A DNA stretch of 64,000 nt from CAWFFV01 sp963814985 (lineage in GTDB: Bacteria; Chloroflexota; Ktedonobacteria; Ktedonobacterales; Ktedonobacteraceae): the NCBI GenBank assembly GCA_963814985.1, contig CAWFFV010000056.1, positions 153,233-217,232 on the forward strand, written 5' to 3'. The notes beneath the pieces were generated by a model, which was not told the DNA's origin, did not search any database, and saw only the letters and a program-made list of their open reading frames with translations. The translations under genes were made by a program, and so were the position numbers. Shown piece by piece: positions 17,108 through 28,220 of this stretch. Numbering within the stretch: position 1 is the first letter of the stretch; each line of letters starts with the position of its first letter.

Positions 17108-18265
17108 CACTACATATTGCATTCCACCCACATGTTTCACCATCCCTTTCAACTCCATGATTGTCAATGCGGCTGCTACTGTATTTGCAGGCAACTCAGA
17201 TAAACGGGTAAGATCATCGATATGACAGGCTTCATGGCTAAGCAGTGTCAACAAGGTCTGCTCTTCTGCGTTTTCGGGGAGGATGGCCTGTACTTCAGCC
17301 TGTTCTGGAAGCATGTAAAGATTGAGATTTGTCAGTATGTCGTTGACACTTGTGACAGGGTGTGCTCCATCCTGGATGAGCTTGTTTACGCCAGCTCCGC
17401 CCGGTGAAAAGATGCCTCCAGGTACGGCAAAAACATCGCGGCCCTGGTTGAGGGCTGAGTCAGCAGTGATGAGTGCTCCACTTTTTGGGGGTGCTTCTGT
17501 GACGAGTATGCCGAGTGAAAGACCTGAAATAAGGTGGTTGCGTGCGGGAAAGTTGCCTGACTCCGGTTTTACGCCCAGTGGGAAGGCTGTAAGCAATGCA
17601 CCTTGACCAGATTCGACGATGCGTTTAGCCAGATTATAGTTTGCTGGCGGGTAAATGGTATCCAGACCACTGGCCATGACCGCAATGGTACGCCCACCTG
17701 CATCCAGCGCACTCGTATGTGCAACTGTATCAACTCCCAGAGCCAGACCGCTCACAATAGTGACCTGGCCTTTAGCCAACTCGCTGGCAAAACGTTCGGT
17801 AACCTGGCGACCATAAGCGCTCATCTTGCGGGTCCCAACGATACCAAATGCATAATGTCGGTCATCATCTGTCAACGTGCCACAGACGTAAAGAACTGGA
17901 GGCGCATACTCAATCTTCCTGAGCAGAGGAGGATAGGCTGTGTCTTTCCATGTAATGACACGAATGCGCAGACGATCTAGCTTCTCCAGTTCTTGTTGCG
18001 GTGTAATAGTTGCCCGCTGCTTGAGGAACTTATCAATAGTCTTCTGGTCGAGTCCAGCAGCAGCAAGCGCAGTGCTATTGGCCTGCCATGCTGCTGCAAC
18101 ATCCTCATGAAAGAAGTCGAGCAGCATTTTAAAGCGTATCGGTCCAATACCAAGGACGCGACTAAATGCAATCCAGTAAGACAACTCGTCTAATGAGAGT
18201 ACGTTAAATGGATAGTAGCGGGCTACATTCTCAGACACTACCATCCTCATCATCTTCTTGCCCAT
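17099..18265 (-). CDS. dprA: DNA-processing protein DprA
   Basis: 388 residues, intact. ATG at 18265 with AGGAG nine bases upstream. N-terminal SAM-like helices (IAFSRVLGIGPIRFKMLLDFF) are followed by the Rossmann core: YPPLLRKIEYAPPVLYVCG, FGIVGTRKMSAYG, SGLALGVDTVAH, AVMASGLDTIYPPAN, and GVNKLIQDGAHPV. The last about 65 residues form the winged-helix DprA C-terminal domain. DprA loads RecA on incoming single-stranded DNA during natural transformation. It follows the metalloprotease gene closely (about 30 bases), so they are probably co-transcribed. No other competence genes are in view. Confidence 0.95.
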   Translation of the reverse strand: MGKKMMRMVVSENVARYYPFNVLSLDELSYWIAFSRVLGIGPIRFKMLLDFFHEDVAAAWQANSTALAAAGLDQKTIDKFLKQRATITPQQELEKLDRLRIRVITWKDTAYPPLLRKIEYAPPVLYVCGTLTDDDRHYAFGIVGTRKMSAYGRQVTERFASELAKGQVTIVSGLALGVDTVAHTSALDAGGRTIAVMASGLDTIYPPANYNLAKRIVESGQGALLTAFPLGVKPESGNFPARNHLISGLSLGILVTEAPPKSGALITADSALNQGRDVFAVPGGIFSPGGAGVNKLIQDGAHPVTSVNDILTNLNLYMLPEQAEVQAILPENAEEQTLLTLLSHEACHIDDLTRLSELPANTVAAALTIMELKGMVKHVGGMQYVVAR

Positions 18266-18295
18266 CGAAATTTGACTCCTGTACGACTTGTATTT

Positions 18296-19944
18296 TTACT
18301 CCTGTGGTGCTTGCTTCCTGGGATGCTGATTCAAAAACTCTTGCCCTGACGTATATGGCGGGAATGCTTGATCCCCATTGGTCTGGTTACCTGCTTCTCT
18401 CGCCGGTGATGCAGGATAGGCAGAATCCCCACTGATGAGTAGGAGTGTCGGGTGGCCCATATGGATTTTGTGGGGGCCTCATATTCCCTGCCTGTGGATA
18501 TGGTTGATATGGCCGTGACGCTTGTTGATAGGAAGGCGGTGGTGAATATCTTGCAGGATCGGTATATGGCATCATAGAATTTACGGGCGTAGTATATGAA
18601 GGAAGTATTCTATTGATAATATATTGTGCCTGCTGTCCCAGCCGCGCCTTCTCACGATTACGTCGCTGGTATACAAGTATACCGCCGAGGCCAATAGGAG
18701 GTAGCAGAACAAGGAGAATACCCACCAGAAGTAACAATGGTGCATTACTATCAGTGGCAACCCGTACCGATAGGGGATTCTGTATTGGACGGATTCCCGA
18801 TCTAAGCTGATCAGGGGTCAGAGTTGCAGGTTGGTTAAGACTTAGATTCCACTGATTCTCTAGATGTGCCTGATCAACTCCTAGCGCCTCTGTCAAATCT
18901 TGCCCAAAGTTTGTCCGTGAATTATTCATGTCCTTGATCAGAGTGGTCATTTTAGCTTGCCCAAAAGTTCTGTACATATAGTCAACGAGGTTCCAACTCT
19001 GGGCATAGGCAAGATAAGCTTTGTCTGCATCTGCTGGAAATCCAAAGGCAAGATCACTCAAACGTAGGAGGGTATGGTTGGCGAGTGCTTGTTTGAAGCG
19101 CTGCATCATTGGTGGCTCGTGGTAAATCTGGTTATAGACGGCCAACCCCTCATCAAACCATGTTGGCGCAAGGATACCTCCACGAATTAGCTGATGAAAA
19201 ACCAGATGTGTTAGCTCATGTGGCATATCGCGTATCAGCGTATCATCATCCGGGGTATCGACAACGATGGAGGCCTGGTTGAGTAAAGGAAAGGCAACAC
19301 CTCCCACCCATTCATGAGTTTGAGGCGAGAGTGAGCCATGAAAATCTTCATCTGTTTGGTAGACCCAGAGATTGATAGGTTGACTTAGCCTTCCACCAAG
19401 GTTATTACCAATGCGTGCGAGGTTTGTGCTGGCCTGATTCAGAACAATCTGCCCAAAATCGGCAGGATGATTGTACCAGTGCACCTGTAACAAGCCCTCT
19501 GATAAGTTTTGCCACTTAAAACGGGTATCTGTCACCAAAAATTTCTGAGTTTGATCTATGTGAGTATTGCCTGCACGATCCTGAATCTTCCAATAATAGG
19601 TAACCTCTGTCCCTGGTGGAGTAAAGTTATCCCCTGTAGTGTCTTCATGCCAATGTACGGTCATCTGTTGTGCAGGTTGAGTAATAGTAGCGTTATGTTG
19701 CTCCTGATTCCCTTGCACAGTGAACATGATCACAATAGTAGCCTGACTGATCGGACTATTGGCATCACTCGCGCTCATTTGAAAATCGATACCCTTAGGA
19801 AAGGAGACGGTATCTGTCTGAGAAGTAATGGTGATCGGATCAACAAAGGCATGTGTATGGGAAGAAAAGAAAAATGGCGAAAGAATCCAGAAATCCGAGG
19901 CAGACCAGGAAAATCCGCAGGAGGTGAACACGCCGCAAAGACAT
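18296..19944 (-). CDS. Membrane-anchored zinc metalloprotease, peptidase MA-like (frameshifted ends)
   Basis: The best start is ATG 19944 (MSLRRVHLLRIFLVCLG, with GAGGAG upstream), giving a signal peptide that joins the main frame after a one-base shift in a T-rich run near 19860. The outer part has an Ig-like stretch (residues about 30-130), then a gluzincin domain with the zinc motif HELTH (MPHELTHLVFHQL) and WFDEGLAVYNQ with the third ligand Glu. A single membrane helix (LLLLVGILLVLLPPIGLGGIL) follows near residue 420, then a Pro/Tyr/Gln-rich cytoplasmic tail. The tail shifts frame near 18430 and probably ends at TAA 18296-18298. It precedes dprA in one transcription unit. The substrate is unknown. 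Confidence 0.82.
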
Positions 19945-20043
19945 AAAAGAGGCTCCTCTCAGCAATTACTACACAACGTTCCTATTGTACATGATTCGGC
20001 AGGCTTCTGCTTATCTTTAGTACACAGGTCATATGAAATCGGA

Positions 20044-20213
20044 ACTACTCAGGCCTCTCGTCCTGATTCCTCAGCGCCTTCGGCGCTTCGCAAACCGTTT
20101 TGTGTGGGTTTTGTCGCCTGCGGTGGAGGTTGCGGCGCAACCTCCACCGCAGGCGACAAAACCCACACAAAACAAGAGCTTACCACCGCGGTGGTGAGCA
20201 GACCTGAGTAGTT
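20044..20213. repeat. Palindromic hairpin element, copy 3 (reverse orientation)
   Basis: Contains a perfect 77-base palindrome (20097-20173, centre G at 20135) with apex TTGCG-G-CGCAA. Outer parts are CCTCAGCGCCTTCGGCGCTTCGC on the left and CACCGCGGTGGTGAGCAGACC on the right. Imperfect terminal inverted repeats, AACTACTCAGG... and ...CCTGAGTAGTT, bound it, as in a small mobile repeat. Confidence 0.9.
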
Positions 20214-20500
20214 ACTGAAATCGTTTAAAAGCATCCATTAGCCTGAAAGGGTGACTGCGTTAATGTGTTTCATCTTATTCGTCAAGGTTATTACATGAGC
20301 TTCGAGCACTATGTGAAGGAAGTCTGGCTGTCTGGCTACAAGGTGAGGCGAGCGGCATGATTCTGTACGTCAACCTTCTTGAAAACTACCTTTACACTTC
20401 GTTTATTCTCTATAATACAGAGAGTAAAGTAATGAAACAGGAAAGCCGCGAACATAATAGGGGTAATCCACTGCATGAACATAAGGATGTATTTTTATGA

Positions 20501-23311
20501 GTGATGCTTGGAAATCAACAATTCACTAATAACCAACACTCTGAGGCTACTAGCTTTGGTGAGGGGGATCATGTAAACGGTCAGGGCCAACGAAATCAAC
20601 AGTTCAAACAATTTTCTCCTATATCCTTGCCCGGCATACAAAAATCTTCACCCTACTCGCCTCCGCCTTCAACACCTCCGTTACCAAATCATCGGCCTAC
20701 ACGGAGTGGACTACTGACAATGGCTTCACAAAGCCGGGTTGCTAATACGGTACGCCATTGGTCTGGCAAAATGGCTGCGGTTGCCAGAAGCCTCCTCAAG
20801 CACCACCGGACCCACTGGTGATCTACCATCCCAGTTCTAACTCCTGGCACAGGGCCACTTCCCCCAAAGAACAAACCGTGGAAACGCTCACGTGCCCTGC
20901 GTCTTACCAAACAAATGCGCCAACGCCGCAAACGCTGGTATAATAGCGGACCCAACAGCCAGAAAATTGGACAATGGCTGCTCATAGCCCTCTTGCTCTT
21001 GCTGGTAATCATTACATCATCGGGAAGTGCCTATGCTTATGGCTACTATCAGAGTGAGTCGGCTAAAGTACAGGGATTAGCCAACCAGCACATTTCACAG
21101 ACCACGCATATTGAGGACCGCAATGGTGTAGCACTTTATGATGTCTATGACCAGGGTGTTGGAGGGGGACGACGCACGCCCGTTTCCTACCAGGATATAC
21201 CGCAGGTTATGCAGGATGCCATGATCTCGGCAGAGGATCACACCTTCTGGACTAATATCGGGATAGACCCACAAGGTATTCTCCGTGCAGCGACCTGTGG
21301 TGGTTGCGGTGGCGGCAGTACAATCACCCAGCAGTTGATCAAGAACCTGACAGGTGATGATCAGGCTTCTCTCTCGCGTAAGATTCCTGAAGCGACGCTG
21401 GCTGTTGGCCTGACACAGCAATATCCTAAATCGAAGATCCTGGAGATGTACCTCAACGTTGCTCCTTTTGGTTCACAGGACCTTGGTATTGAAGCAGCGG
21501 TCGAGGAGTACTTTCACCTCATGCCACAATGTAAGAATTTTAACTGTGTGCCTGGTATCGCACAGCTTGATTATGATCTTGTCACTAAAAAACATGATCC
21601 TCTGCTGGGACTGGCACGGGCATCTCTACTGGCTGGAATGCCACAAAAACCTGTGACAAATGACCCGACGCTTGGCCCTACAAGTAAACAAGGTGCCCTG
21701 GCGCGTCAAGCAGATGTGCTGAATGAGATGATAGGGCTGGGGATATCGGTAAAAGGGCTGGGCCCAATTACGCCAGAGATTGCGAAACAAGCAGAGGACC
21801 TGACCGCGAAAATGACCTTCACGCGGTATCGCCATATAAAGCGTGCTCCACACTTTGTTGACTGGATCATAGGCCAGATGGAAACAGCCCTGGGAAATGG
21901 CGACCCCAATCAGGGCGTACAGACATTCCTTACCGGTGGCTTCAATATCCGTACCACGGTTGATGCTAATCTGGAAGACTATGTCGAAAATGCGGTAAAA
22001 CGTCACCTGACACAACCAGACTACCAGATGTTTCCATATGGCCATTACGCAACACTCAATGTTGATAATAATGTCAACGACGCTGCTGTAGTAGTAATGA
22101 ACTCTACAACCGGCGAAGTCCTGGCGATGGACGGTAGCACCGACTACAACTCTACCAATCCCCTTGTGGGAGGCCAGGTTGATGCGGCAATCACCGGTCG
22201 TGCTCCTGGTTCAACCTTCAAACCAATCGTCTATGCCACAACGTTCCAGATGGGGTGGTATCCAGGAATGGTACTTCCCGACTTCACCACGTACTTTCCT
22301 AACGGAGCGGCAGCCGGAAGTCTTGCAACCGGTCTCTACCACCCACCAGACTACGGCGGCGCTAATTTCCACTGGAACATAAACTCTACGATCAGACAAG
22401 CAACCGCAATGTCGCTGAACGTTCCAGCAGTGAAAGCATTATCATTTGCCGGTATGGATAATGTCCTTACCAATGCTCGACGCATGGGTATTACCAGTCT
22501 CAATAGCCTGCTCACTTCAAGCGATTGTCAAGGAAAATCATCTCTAGACTGTTTAGGTATAGCTACAGTGCTGGGTACGCACAATGTACCTTTGCTCCAA
22601 CTGGCGGGGGCCTACCAGACCTTTGCTGATCAGGGAATGCATGTTCCACCACAAGGTATTCTGGATATCTGGGACAACTATGGGCATAACCTGTATCATT
22701 TTGATCCTCAGCAGGTACAGGAAACTCAGGTATTCAGTAAGCAGGTTGCATATATGATGACTGCGGTCCTCTCTGATGAGCATGCACGTCAACGTGAATT
22801 CCTGGGTGATCATGACCTGTCATTCTGGGATTGGGACCCGACCTGTCAGATTGCACGCGCTCCATATCCAGACTGCCAGTATCATCAAGTAGCAGCCAAA
22901 ACAGGGACAACAGATAATTTCCAGGATAATTTGACCATTGGCTACACTCCTAACGTCGTTGTAGGTGTGTGGGCCGGGAATGCAGATGGGACACCAATGT
23001 CTAATGTTGTGGGTATTACAGGCGCAGCCCCCATCTGGCACAGCGTCATGGAGTTTGTGAGTGGAAAGTGTAATACTGACACTGATAATATTCCCTGCCC
23101 TAACCTGAATCGCAATGCGCTCGATTTCACTCAACCTAATACGTTTACTCAGCCGGATGGCTTGCAAATCCAGTGCGTCTCTCCTGTAGACGGCCTTGGC
23201 GGAACTGGTGACTGCGATTGGATGCTTCAAGGCTCATATCCTCTCCAGACCGGTGTTGTGCCAATGACCATGAACCCAATGAACGGCAACGGTAATGGCA
23301 ACGGTAACTGA
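20501..23311 (+). CDS. Class A penicillin-binding protein (peptidoglycan glycosyltransferase/transpeptidase)
   Basis: A Pro/Gln-rich cytoplasmic extension (20501 onward) meets the main frame (20915-23311, 798 residues) after a one-base shift near 20820. One membrane helix (IGQWLLIALLLLLVIITSS) follows. The GT51 glycosyltransferase has SAEDHTFWTNIGIDP, GGSTITQQLIKNL and KILEMYLN. The transpeptidase has the active-site SxxK in GSTFKP, SLN in AMSLNVP, and the KTGTT box in AAKTGTTDNFQDN. The C-terminus ends in Asn/Gly repeats. The enzyme polymerises and cross-links peptidoglycan outside the membrane. It stands alone; a family-B hairpin follows the stop. Confidence 0.93.
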
Positions 23312-23325
23312 AAACAGATATCGTA

Positions 23326-23401
23326 ATGTGTAGGGGCGCGGTTTACAAGCCCGTTATGCTGTTAATGCAAACACGGGCTTGTAAACCGCGCCCCTACACA
23401 T
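23326..23401. terminator. Hairpin repeat (family B) after the PBP gene
   Basis: Arms of about 28 bases pair across an 18-base loop; the core is GTAGGGGCGCGGTTTACAAG against its complement. It begins 15 bases after the stop and is a likely terminator. A second copy follows the deacetylase gene at 33054-33127. Confidence 0.8.
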
Positions 23402-23489
23402 GTGTCACGCCTTCAGAGAGCAACTTTCAAGGATGCGATCCATTCATCTCTGACACCCAAAAGACACCCACCCCATCTATCTTCTACTC

Positions 23490-23548
23490 TTGACAATCTC
23501 CCCTCTTGAGTGCTATTCTGTACTTGCAGTCTCATAGCAAGAGTGCTA
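23490..23548 (+). promoter_or_regulatory. hrcA promoter with repeated CIRCE-like half-sites
   Basis: TTGACA (23490-23495), an 18-base spacer, then TATTCT (23514-23519) looks like a sigma70 promoter. GAGTGCTA, the right half of the CIRCE operator bound by HrcA, lies across the spacer (23508-23515) and again at 23541-23548, both in the same direction. The classical inverted arrangement TTAGCACTC-N9-GAGTGCTAA is not present. Confidence 0.5.
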
Positions 23549-23639
23549 GCAATCAGATTTGACAAATATTGTATCATCCTAGCATGGTAGTCTCACTATG
23601 TCAGGAGAGGTAAGTCAGGACAATTGAGGACAGCAAGAT

Positions 23640-24708
23640 ATGACGCCATTGAGTCTGCGTAAACAGCAAATATTGCGTGCGTTCGTTGAAGAATATATTC
23701 ATAGTGCACGCCTGTTGCATCCGAAACACTTGTACGTAAATATGCATTTGAATTTCAGTTCCGCGACAGTTCGTCACGAATTGGCTGGGTTGGAGGAAGC
23801 ACTGATCCATCAGCCACATACTTCTGCTGGGCGTGTGCCAACAGACCTGGGGTATCGTTTTTTTGTAGAACATCTCATGTAAGAGTCGGCTTTATCACTT
23901 GATGAGCAACGTTTCATCCGTCACCAGTTCTATCAGGTACAGGATCAGTTGGATCAATGGGTACGTTTGACGGCTTCTGTCATGGCGCGATCTACTGCAT
24001 AGTGCTGCGGTTATGACCTCACCGCGTTCAGCGAGGGACGGCTAAAGCATTTCGAGGTACTATCGGTAACCGAACTTCAGCACACATGGTACTGGTGCTG
24101 AGGATGGCACAGTGAAACAGCAGTGATTATTCCTGGAAACTCCCATTCAGCAGGAAGAACTTAAGTGCTCGTAGCAGCGCGGCTCAATAAGCTCTTCCAC
24201 CATAAGCATGCACAGAGATCAAGGAAGCTCATCAGCAACATGATTTCTCGCCATAGAGCGACTCATCAGCACTGCAATAGTCCGTATTCTGGAGCAACAT
24301 GGTGATGTATCTGAGCGATGATTTCTATCGTGAAGGCGTGTTGAATATTCTTGATCAGCCAGAATATAGCGCATGGGACCAGAAGAGGAACGTAGTGAGC
24401 GTGTGCGTAAGGTGATGGAGGTATTGGAACAGAACCGTTTCTTGCCTGCACTGGCATCGCAGTTGCGCTCCTCGGACGGGATACAGGTGATCATCGGTGG
24501 TGAAAACCAGTGGGACGAAATGAAAGATGTTAGCCTGGTGGTAGCGCGTTACGGTCAAGAGGGTAAAATAGGTGGTTTGTTGGGTGTGATTGGCCCTACG
24601 CGTATGCAATATGGGCGGGCCATTGCTGTTGTGCGCTATATGGCAAAGGTCATGAACGAACTATTGCCGAAGTATACGGATAAGAGTAAAGTACTTATGG
24701 CAAAGTAA
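23640..24708 (+). CDS. hrcA: Heat-inducible transcription repressor HrcA (frameshifted)
   Basis: The N-terminal winged helix (23640-23882) reads LRKQQILRAFVEEYIHSARL, then NFSSATVRHELAGLEE and HTSAGRVPTDLGYRFFVE, all typical of HrcA. After several shifts the C-terminal part (24373-24708) has VMEVLEQNRFLPALASQL, and ends LLGVIGPTRMQYGRAIAVV, the family's closing motif. The middle is spread over three frames. HrcA represses chaperone operons through CIRCE. dnaK follows 44 bases later, and CIRCE-like half-sites lie upstream. Complete length would be about 350 residues. Confidence 0.88.
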
Positions 24709-24752
24709 GCAGCAGAAACTGCAACATAAAATAATCATTATAGGAGGCAATT

Positions 24753-26678
24753 GTGCCAAAGGTTATCGGAATTGATCTAGGAACTACAAACTCATGTATT
24801 GCCGTTATGGAAGGCGGAGAGCCTGTCGTCATTCCTAATGCTGAAGGGGCGCGTACCACACCCTCAATTGTGGCAATGAACAAAAGTGGCGAGCGACTCG
24901 TCGGTGAAGTTGCCAAGCGTCAGGCCATTACCAATCCTGAAAATACGGTCTTATTCGATCAAACGCTTTATGGGCCGTAAATTTGATGATCCTGAGGTGG
25001 ACCGTGACAAGCGTCTGGTGCCGTACCGGGTTGTACGCGCCAGCAATGGTGATGCCTGGGTAGAGGTTCAGGGAAAAACAGTATAGCCCGCCTGAAATCT
25101 CTGCAATGATCCTGCAAAAGCTTAAGACCGATGCCGAAGCATATCTTGGCGAGCGTGTGACACAGGCCGTTATTACTGTTCCTGCTTACTTTAACGATGC
25201 ACAACGCCAGGCGACTAAAGGATGCTGGTAGGATCGCAGGTCTGGAAGTGCTGCGTATTATCAATGAACCGACGGCAGCATCTCTGGCCTACGGATTGAT
25301 AAGAAAAAAGATGAGCGTATCGGCGTCTATGACCTGGGTGGTGGCACATTTGACATCTCTATTCTTGAACTGGGTGATGGCGTCTTTGAGGTCAAGAGTA
25401 CCAATGGTGATACACATCTGGGTGGCGACGACTTCGACCATCGCATTATCAACTGGCTGGCAGACGAGTTCCGTCAGGAGAAGCGGCATTGATCTGCGGC
25501 AGGATCGTATGGCGTTGCAGCGTTTGAAAGAAGGCGGCTGAGAAGGCGAAAAAAGAGCTTTCCAGCTCAATGCAGACGGAGATCAACCTGCCCTTTATCA
25601 CGGCAGATGCCAGTGGCCCCAAGCACTTGAACGATGCCGCTCTCTCGCTCGAAACTGGAGCAACTGGTTGAGGACCTGATTGAGAAATCACGTGGCCCTG
25701 TCGTGAAGGCCCTTTCTGATGCCGAGTATTCGTCCCGGTAATATGAACGAGGTGGTACTCGTTGGTGGTCAGACACGCATGCCTGCCGTCCAGACGCTGG
25801 TCCGCCGCATCTTCGATCGCGAGCCAAATCGTGGTGTAAATCCTGATGAAGTGGTGGCGATTGGAGCTGCGATCCAGGCAGGTGTCTTGACAGGCGATGT
25901 CAAGGATGTGCTCTTGCTTGACGTAACTCCCCTCTCCCTGGGTATTGAGACATTAGGTGGTGTCTTTACACGCTTGATCGAGCGCAATACGACTATCCCA
26001 ACCCAGAAGAGCCAGGTTTTCTCTACGGCAAGCGATAGCCAGCCAAGTGTAGAGATCAATGTGCTGCAGGGTGAGCGTGAGTTTGCCAAGGACAACCGTT
26101 CTCTCGGTAGCTTCATTCTGGATGGTATTCCACCCGCTCCACGTGGCATTCCACAGATCGAAGTTACTTTCGATATCGATGCGAATGGTATCGTCAATGT
26201 GTCAGCACGAGACAAGGGAACTGGACGCGAGCAAAAGATTACCATCGTGGCCTCAAGTGGCCTTTCTAAGGACCAGATCGACAGCATGGTGCACGATGCA
26301 GAGTCTCATGCTTCTGAGGACAAGCGCCGTAAGGAGGAGGTGGAGGAGCGCAATCAGGCAGATAGCGCGGCCTATCGTGCTGAGAAGAGCATTACTGAGC
26401 TGGGTGACAAAATTTCACGCCGAACAGAAGAGCGAACTGGAGTCCAAGATTGCTGATATCCGCGCTGCGCTCTCGACTGATAATGTTGCCCGCATCAAGT
26501 CAGCTCGTGAAGCTCTGGAGCAGTCTTTCCACAAGATCAGCGAAACGATTTATAGCCAGGGTGCTGCCAGGCGGCGCTGATGCAGACTTTAGTGGTGCTG
26601 CTTCCCATGAGTCGGATCAGGGATCAGAGTGGTTCACACGGTGATGACACCATCGAGGGTGAGTATAAGGAAATGTAG
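24753..26678 (+). CDS. dnaK: Chaperone DnaK (frameshifted)
   Basis: GTG start at 24753 (MPKVIGIDLGTTNSCIAVMEG) with TAGGAGG eight bases upstream. The whole Hsp70 is present in pieces: AEGARTTPSIVA, FMGRKFDDPEV, VPAYFNDAQRQ, LRIINEPTAASLAYG, DLGGGTFDISILELGDGVFEV, VVLVGGQTRMPAVQ, DVTPLSLGIETLGGVFTRLI, QPSVEINVLQGER and DANGIVNVSARDKGTG. It ends in a Gly/Asp/Glu tail (GEYKEM) at TAG 26678. At least eight one-base shifts interrupt it, for example TCTTATTCG for TCTATTCG near 24951. This is the general Hsp70 chaperone. grpE, usually between hrcA and dnaK, is missing. Confidence 0.92.
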
Positions 26679-27008
26679 ACGGTGTTAAACCTGCCTGTAT
26701 TTTCACTGGCAGAGTAAGGGCATCTCTTGCAGATATTCTGACTCTCTGGCCTGGGATGACAAGAGTGCAAGCAAGAAATACCCTTGCGGGGTATATTTCC
26801 CAGATCGTTGTAGTATACGCATAAGGAGGCTAGTTCCAACGTACCGGGGCAGACAATGTTCCAACTCAGGCTATAACTATTGCGTATAGGATGTAGAGGA
26901 ATTTGCGCTTGTCAAATCAAGCAAAATTATGTCTTAGTGATAGATGTTTGTTAAATCCAGTCGCGCGGATCAGATCGCGCCCTGTTTCTGATGGTAAAGG
27001 ACCAGTAG
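26679..27008. other. 330-base gap between dnaK and dnaJ
   Basis: No gene recognised. A small hairpin with AAATACCC pairing to GGGTAT lies near 26778-26800. AAAGGAC at 26996-27002 is the ribosome site of dnaJ. TTGTCA near 26910 may be part of a dnaJ promoter. grpE is not here. Confidence 0.4.
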
Positions 27009-28150
27009 ATGGCCACAAACAAACGAGATTACTATGAGGTGCTTGGGGTAGCTCGCACGGCAACCGAGGAAGAGATTAAAAAAGCCTTCCGTCGCCTTGC
27101 CAAGCAATATCACCCGGATACAAACAAAGAGCAGGGAGCGGAAGCCCGCTTTATTGAAATTAATGAAGCATATGAGGTACTCAGTGACTCAGAGAAACGA
27201 GCTACCTATGATCGCTATGGCCATGCCGGTTTAGGTAATGGCGTCGGTGGCGCTGGCTTCAGTGATTTTGGTGGATTTACCAGTATTAATGACCTCTTTG
27301 AGACTTTCTTCGCTGGTGATCAGGGGGACAACGTCGATACAAGTACACAGCGTGGAGCAGATCTGCGTTATGATCTGACTATCACTTTTGAAGAAGCGGT
27401 TTTCGGTTGTCAGAAAGAAATTGAGCTACCCCGCTGGGAAACCTGTTCAGCTTGTAAGGGAATGGCGCACAGCCGGGTACCTCTACGTCACGTTGTAGTG
27501 CCTGCCAGGGTACTGGTGAAATTCGGCGCGTCCAACAATCTATCTTTGGTCAGTTTGTGAATGTGACAATGTGTGAGCGTTGTCGAGGCGAGGGCCGGGT
27601 TATCACTACGCCCTGTGAGAAGTGCCGTGGTCAGGGCCGCATCCGCAATAATCGCCATGTCGTAGTTAATATTCCTGCTGGTGTTGATGATGGCATTAAT
27701 GTTCGTGTTACGGGCGAAGGGGAGGTCAGTCACGTGGTGGTACACCGGGTAATTTCTATGTCATTCTGACAGTAAAACCACATCCTTTCTTCAAACGCCA
27801 GGGGAACGATATTATCTACGAGCTACCTATTAGTTTTTCACAGGCAGCGCTCGGTGATGAAGTTGAGGTGCCAACCGTTGATAGTAAATCAACTCTCCTC
27901 AAAATTCCGGCTGGCACACAAAGTGGTCGCTCGTTCCGGCTCAAAGGGATGGGGGTTCCCGAAGTACATAGGAGTACACGCGGTGATCAGCATGTTATTG
28001 TTAAGGTGGTAACACCAACAAATTTAACAGTCTGAGCAGAAACACTTGCTTGAGGAATTTGCCCGGTATCGAGCGTGAACAAAGTCCGATCAAAACGATA
28101 AGAATATCTTCCGCAATCTCTTTGAAAAGACCAAGGATGTGTTCCAATAG
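27009..28150 (+). CDS. dnaJ: Chaperone DnaJ (frameshifted)
   Basis: ATG at 27009. The J domain is intact: RDYYEVLGVARTATEEEIKK, the HPD motif in YHPDTNKEQG, and YEVLSDSEKR. A Gly/Phe-rich stretch (GFSDFGGF) and the Cys-rich zinc region (CSACKG, CERCRGEG, CEKCRGQG) follow across two shifts near 27470 and 27730. The C-terminal substrate domain has VKPHPFFKRQGNDIIYELPI and KSTLLKIPAGTQSGRSFRLKG. It stops at TAG 28148-28150 after a further shift. Co-chaperone that stimulates DnaK. A hairpin follows four bases after the stop. Confidence 0.9.
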
Positions 28151-28153
28151 AAG

Positions 28154-28205
28154 ATGCATAAAATTGAGTCGGTTGACGAATGCCAACCGACTCAATTTTA
28201 TGCAT
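28154..28205. terminator. Hairpin after dnaJ
   Basis: 22-base arms (ATGCATAAAATTGAGTCGG and its complement) around an eight-base loop. It sits directly between the dnaJ stop and the convergent hydrolase stop (28221). Probably a two-way terminator. Confidence 0.8.
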
Positions 28206-28220
28206 GGTGTCTTTTATTGC

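Noticed and set aside
23490..23548. Canonical CIRCE operator
   Set aside because: Only direct GAGTGCTA half-sites are present; the TTAGCACTC partner in inverted position is missing.
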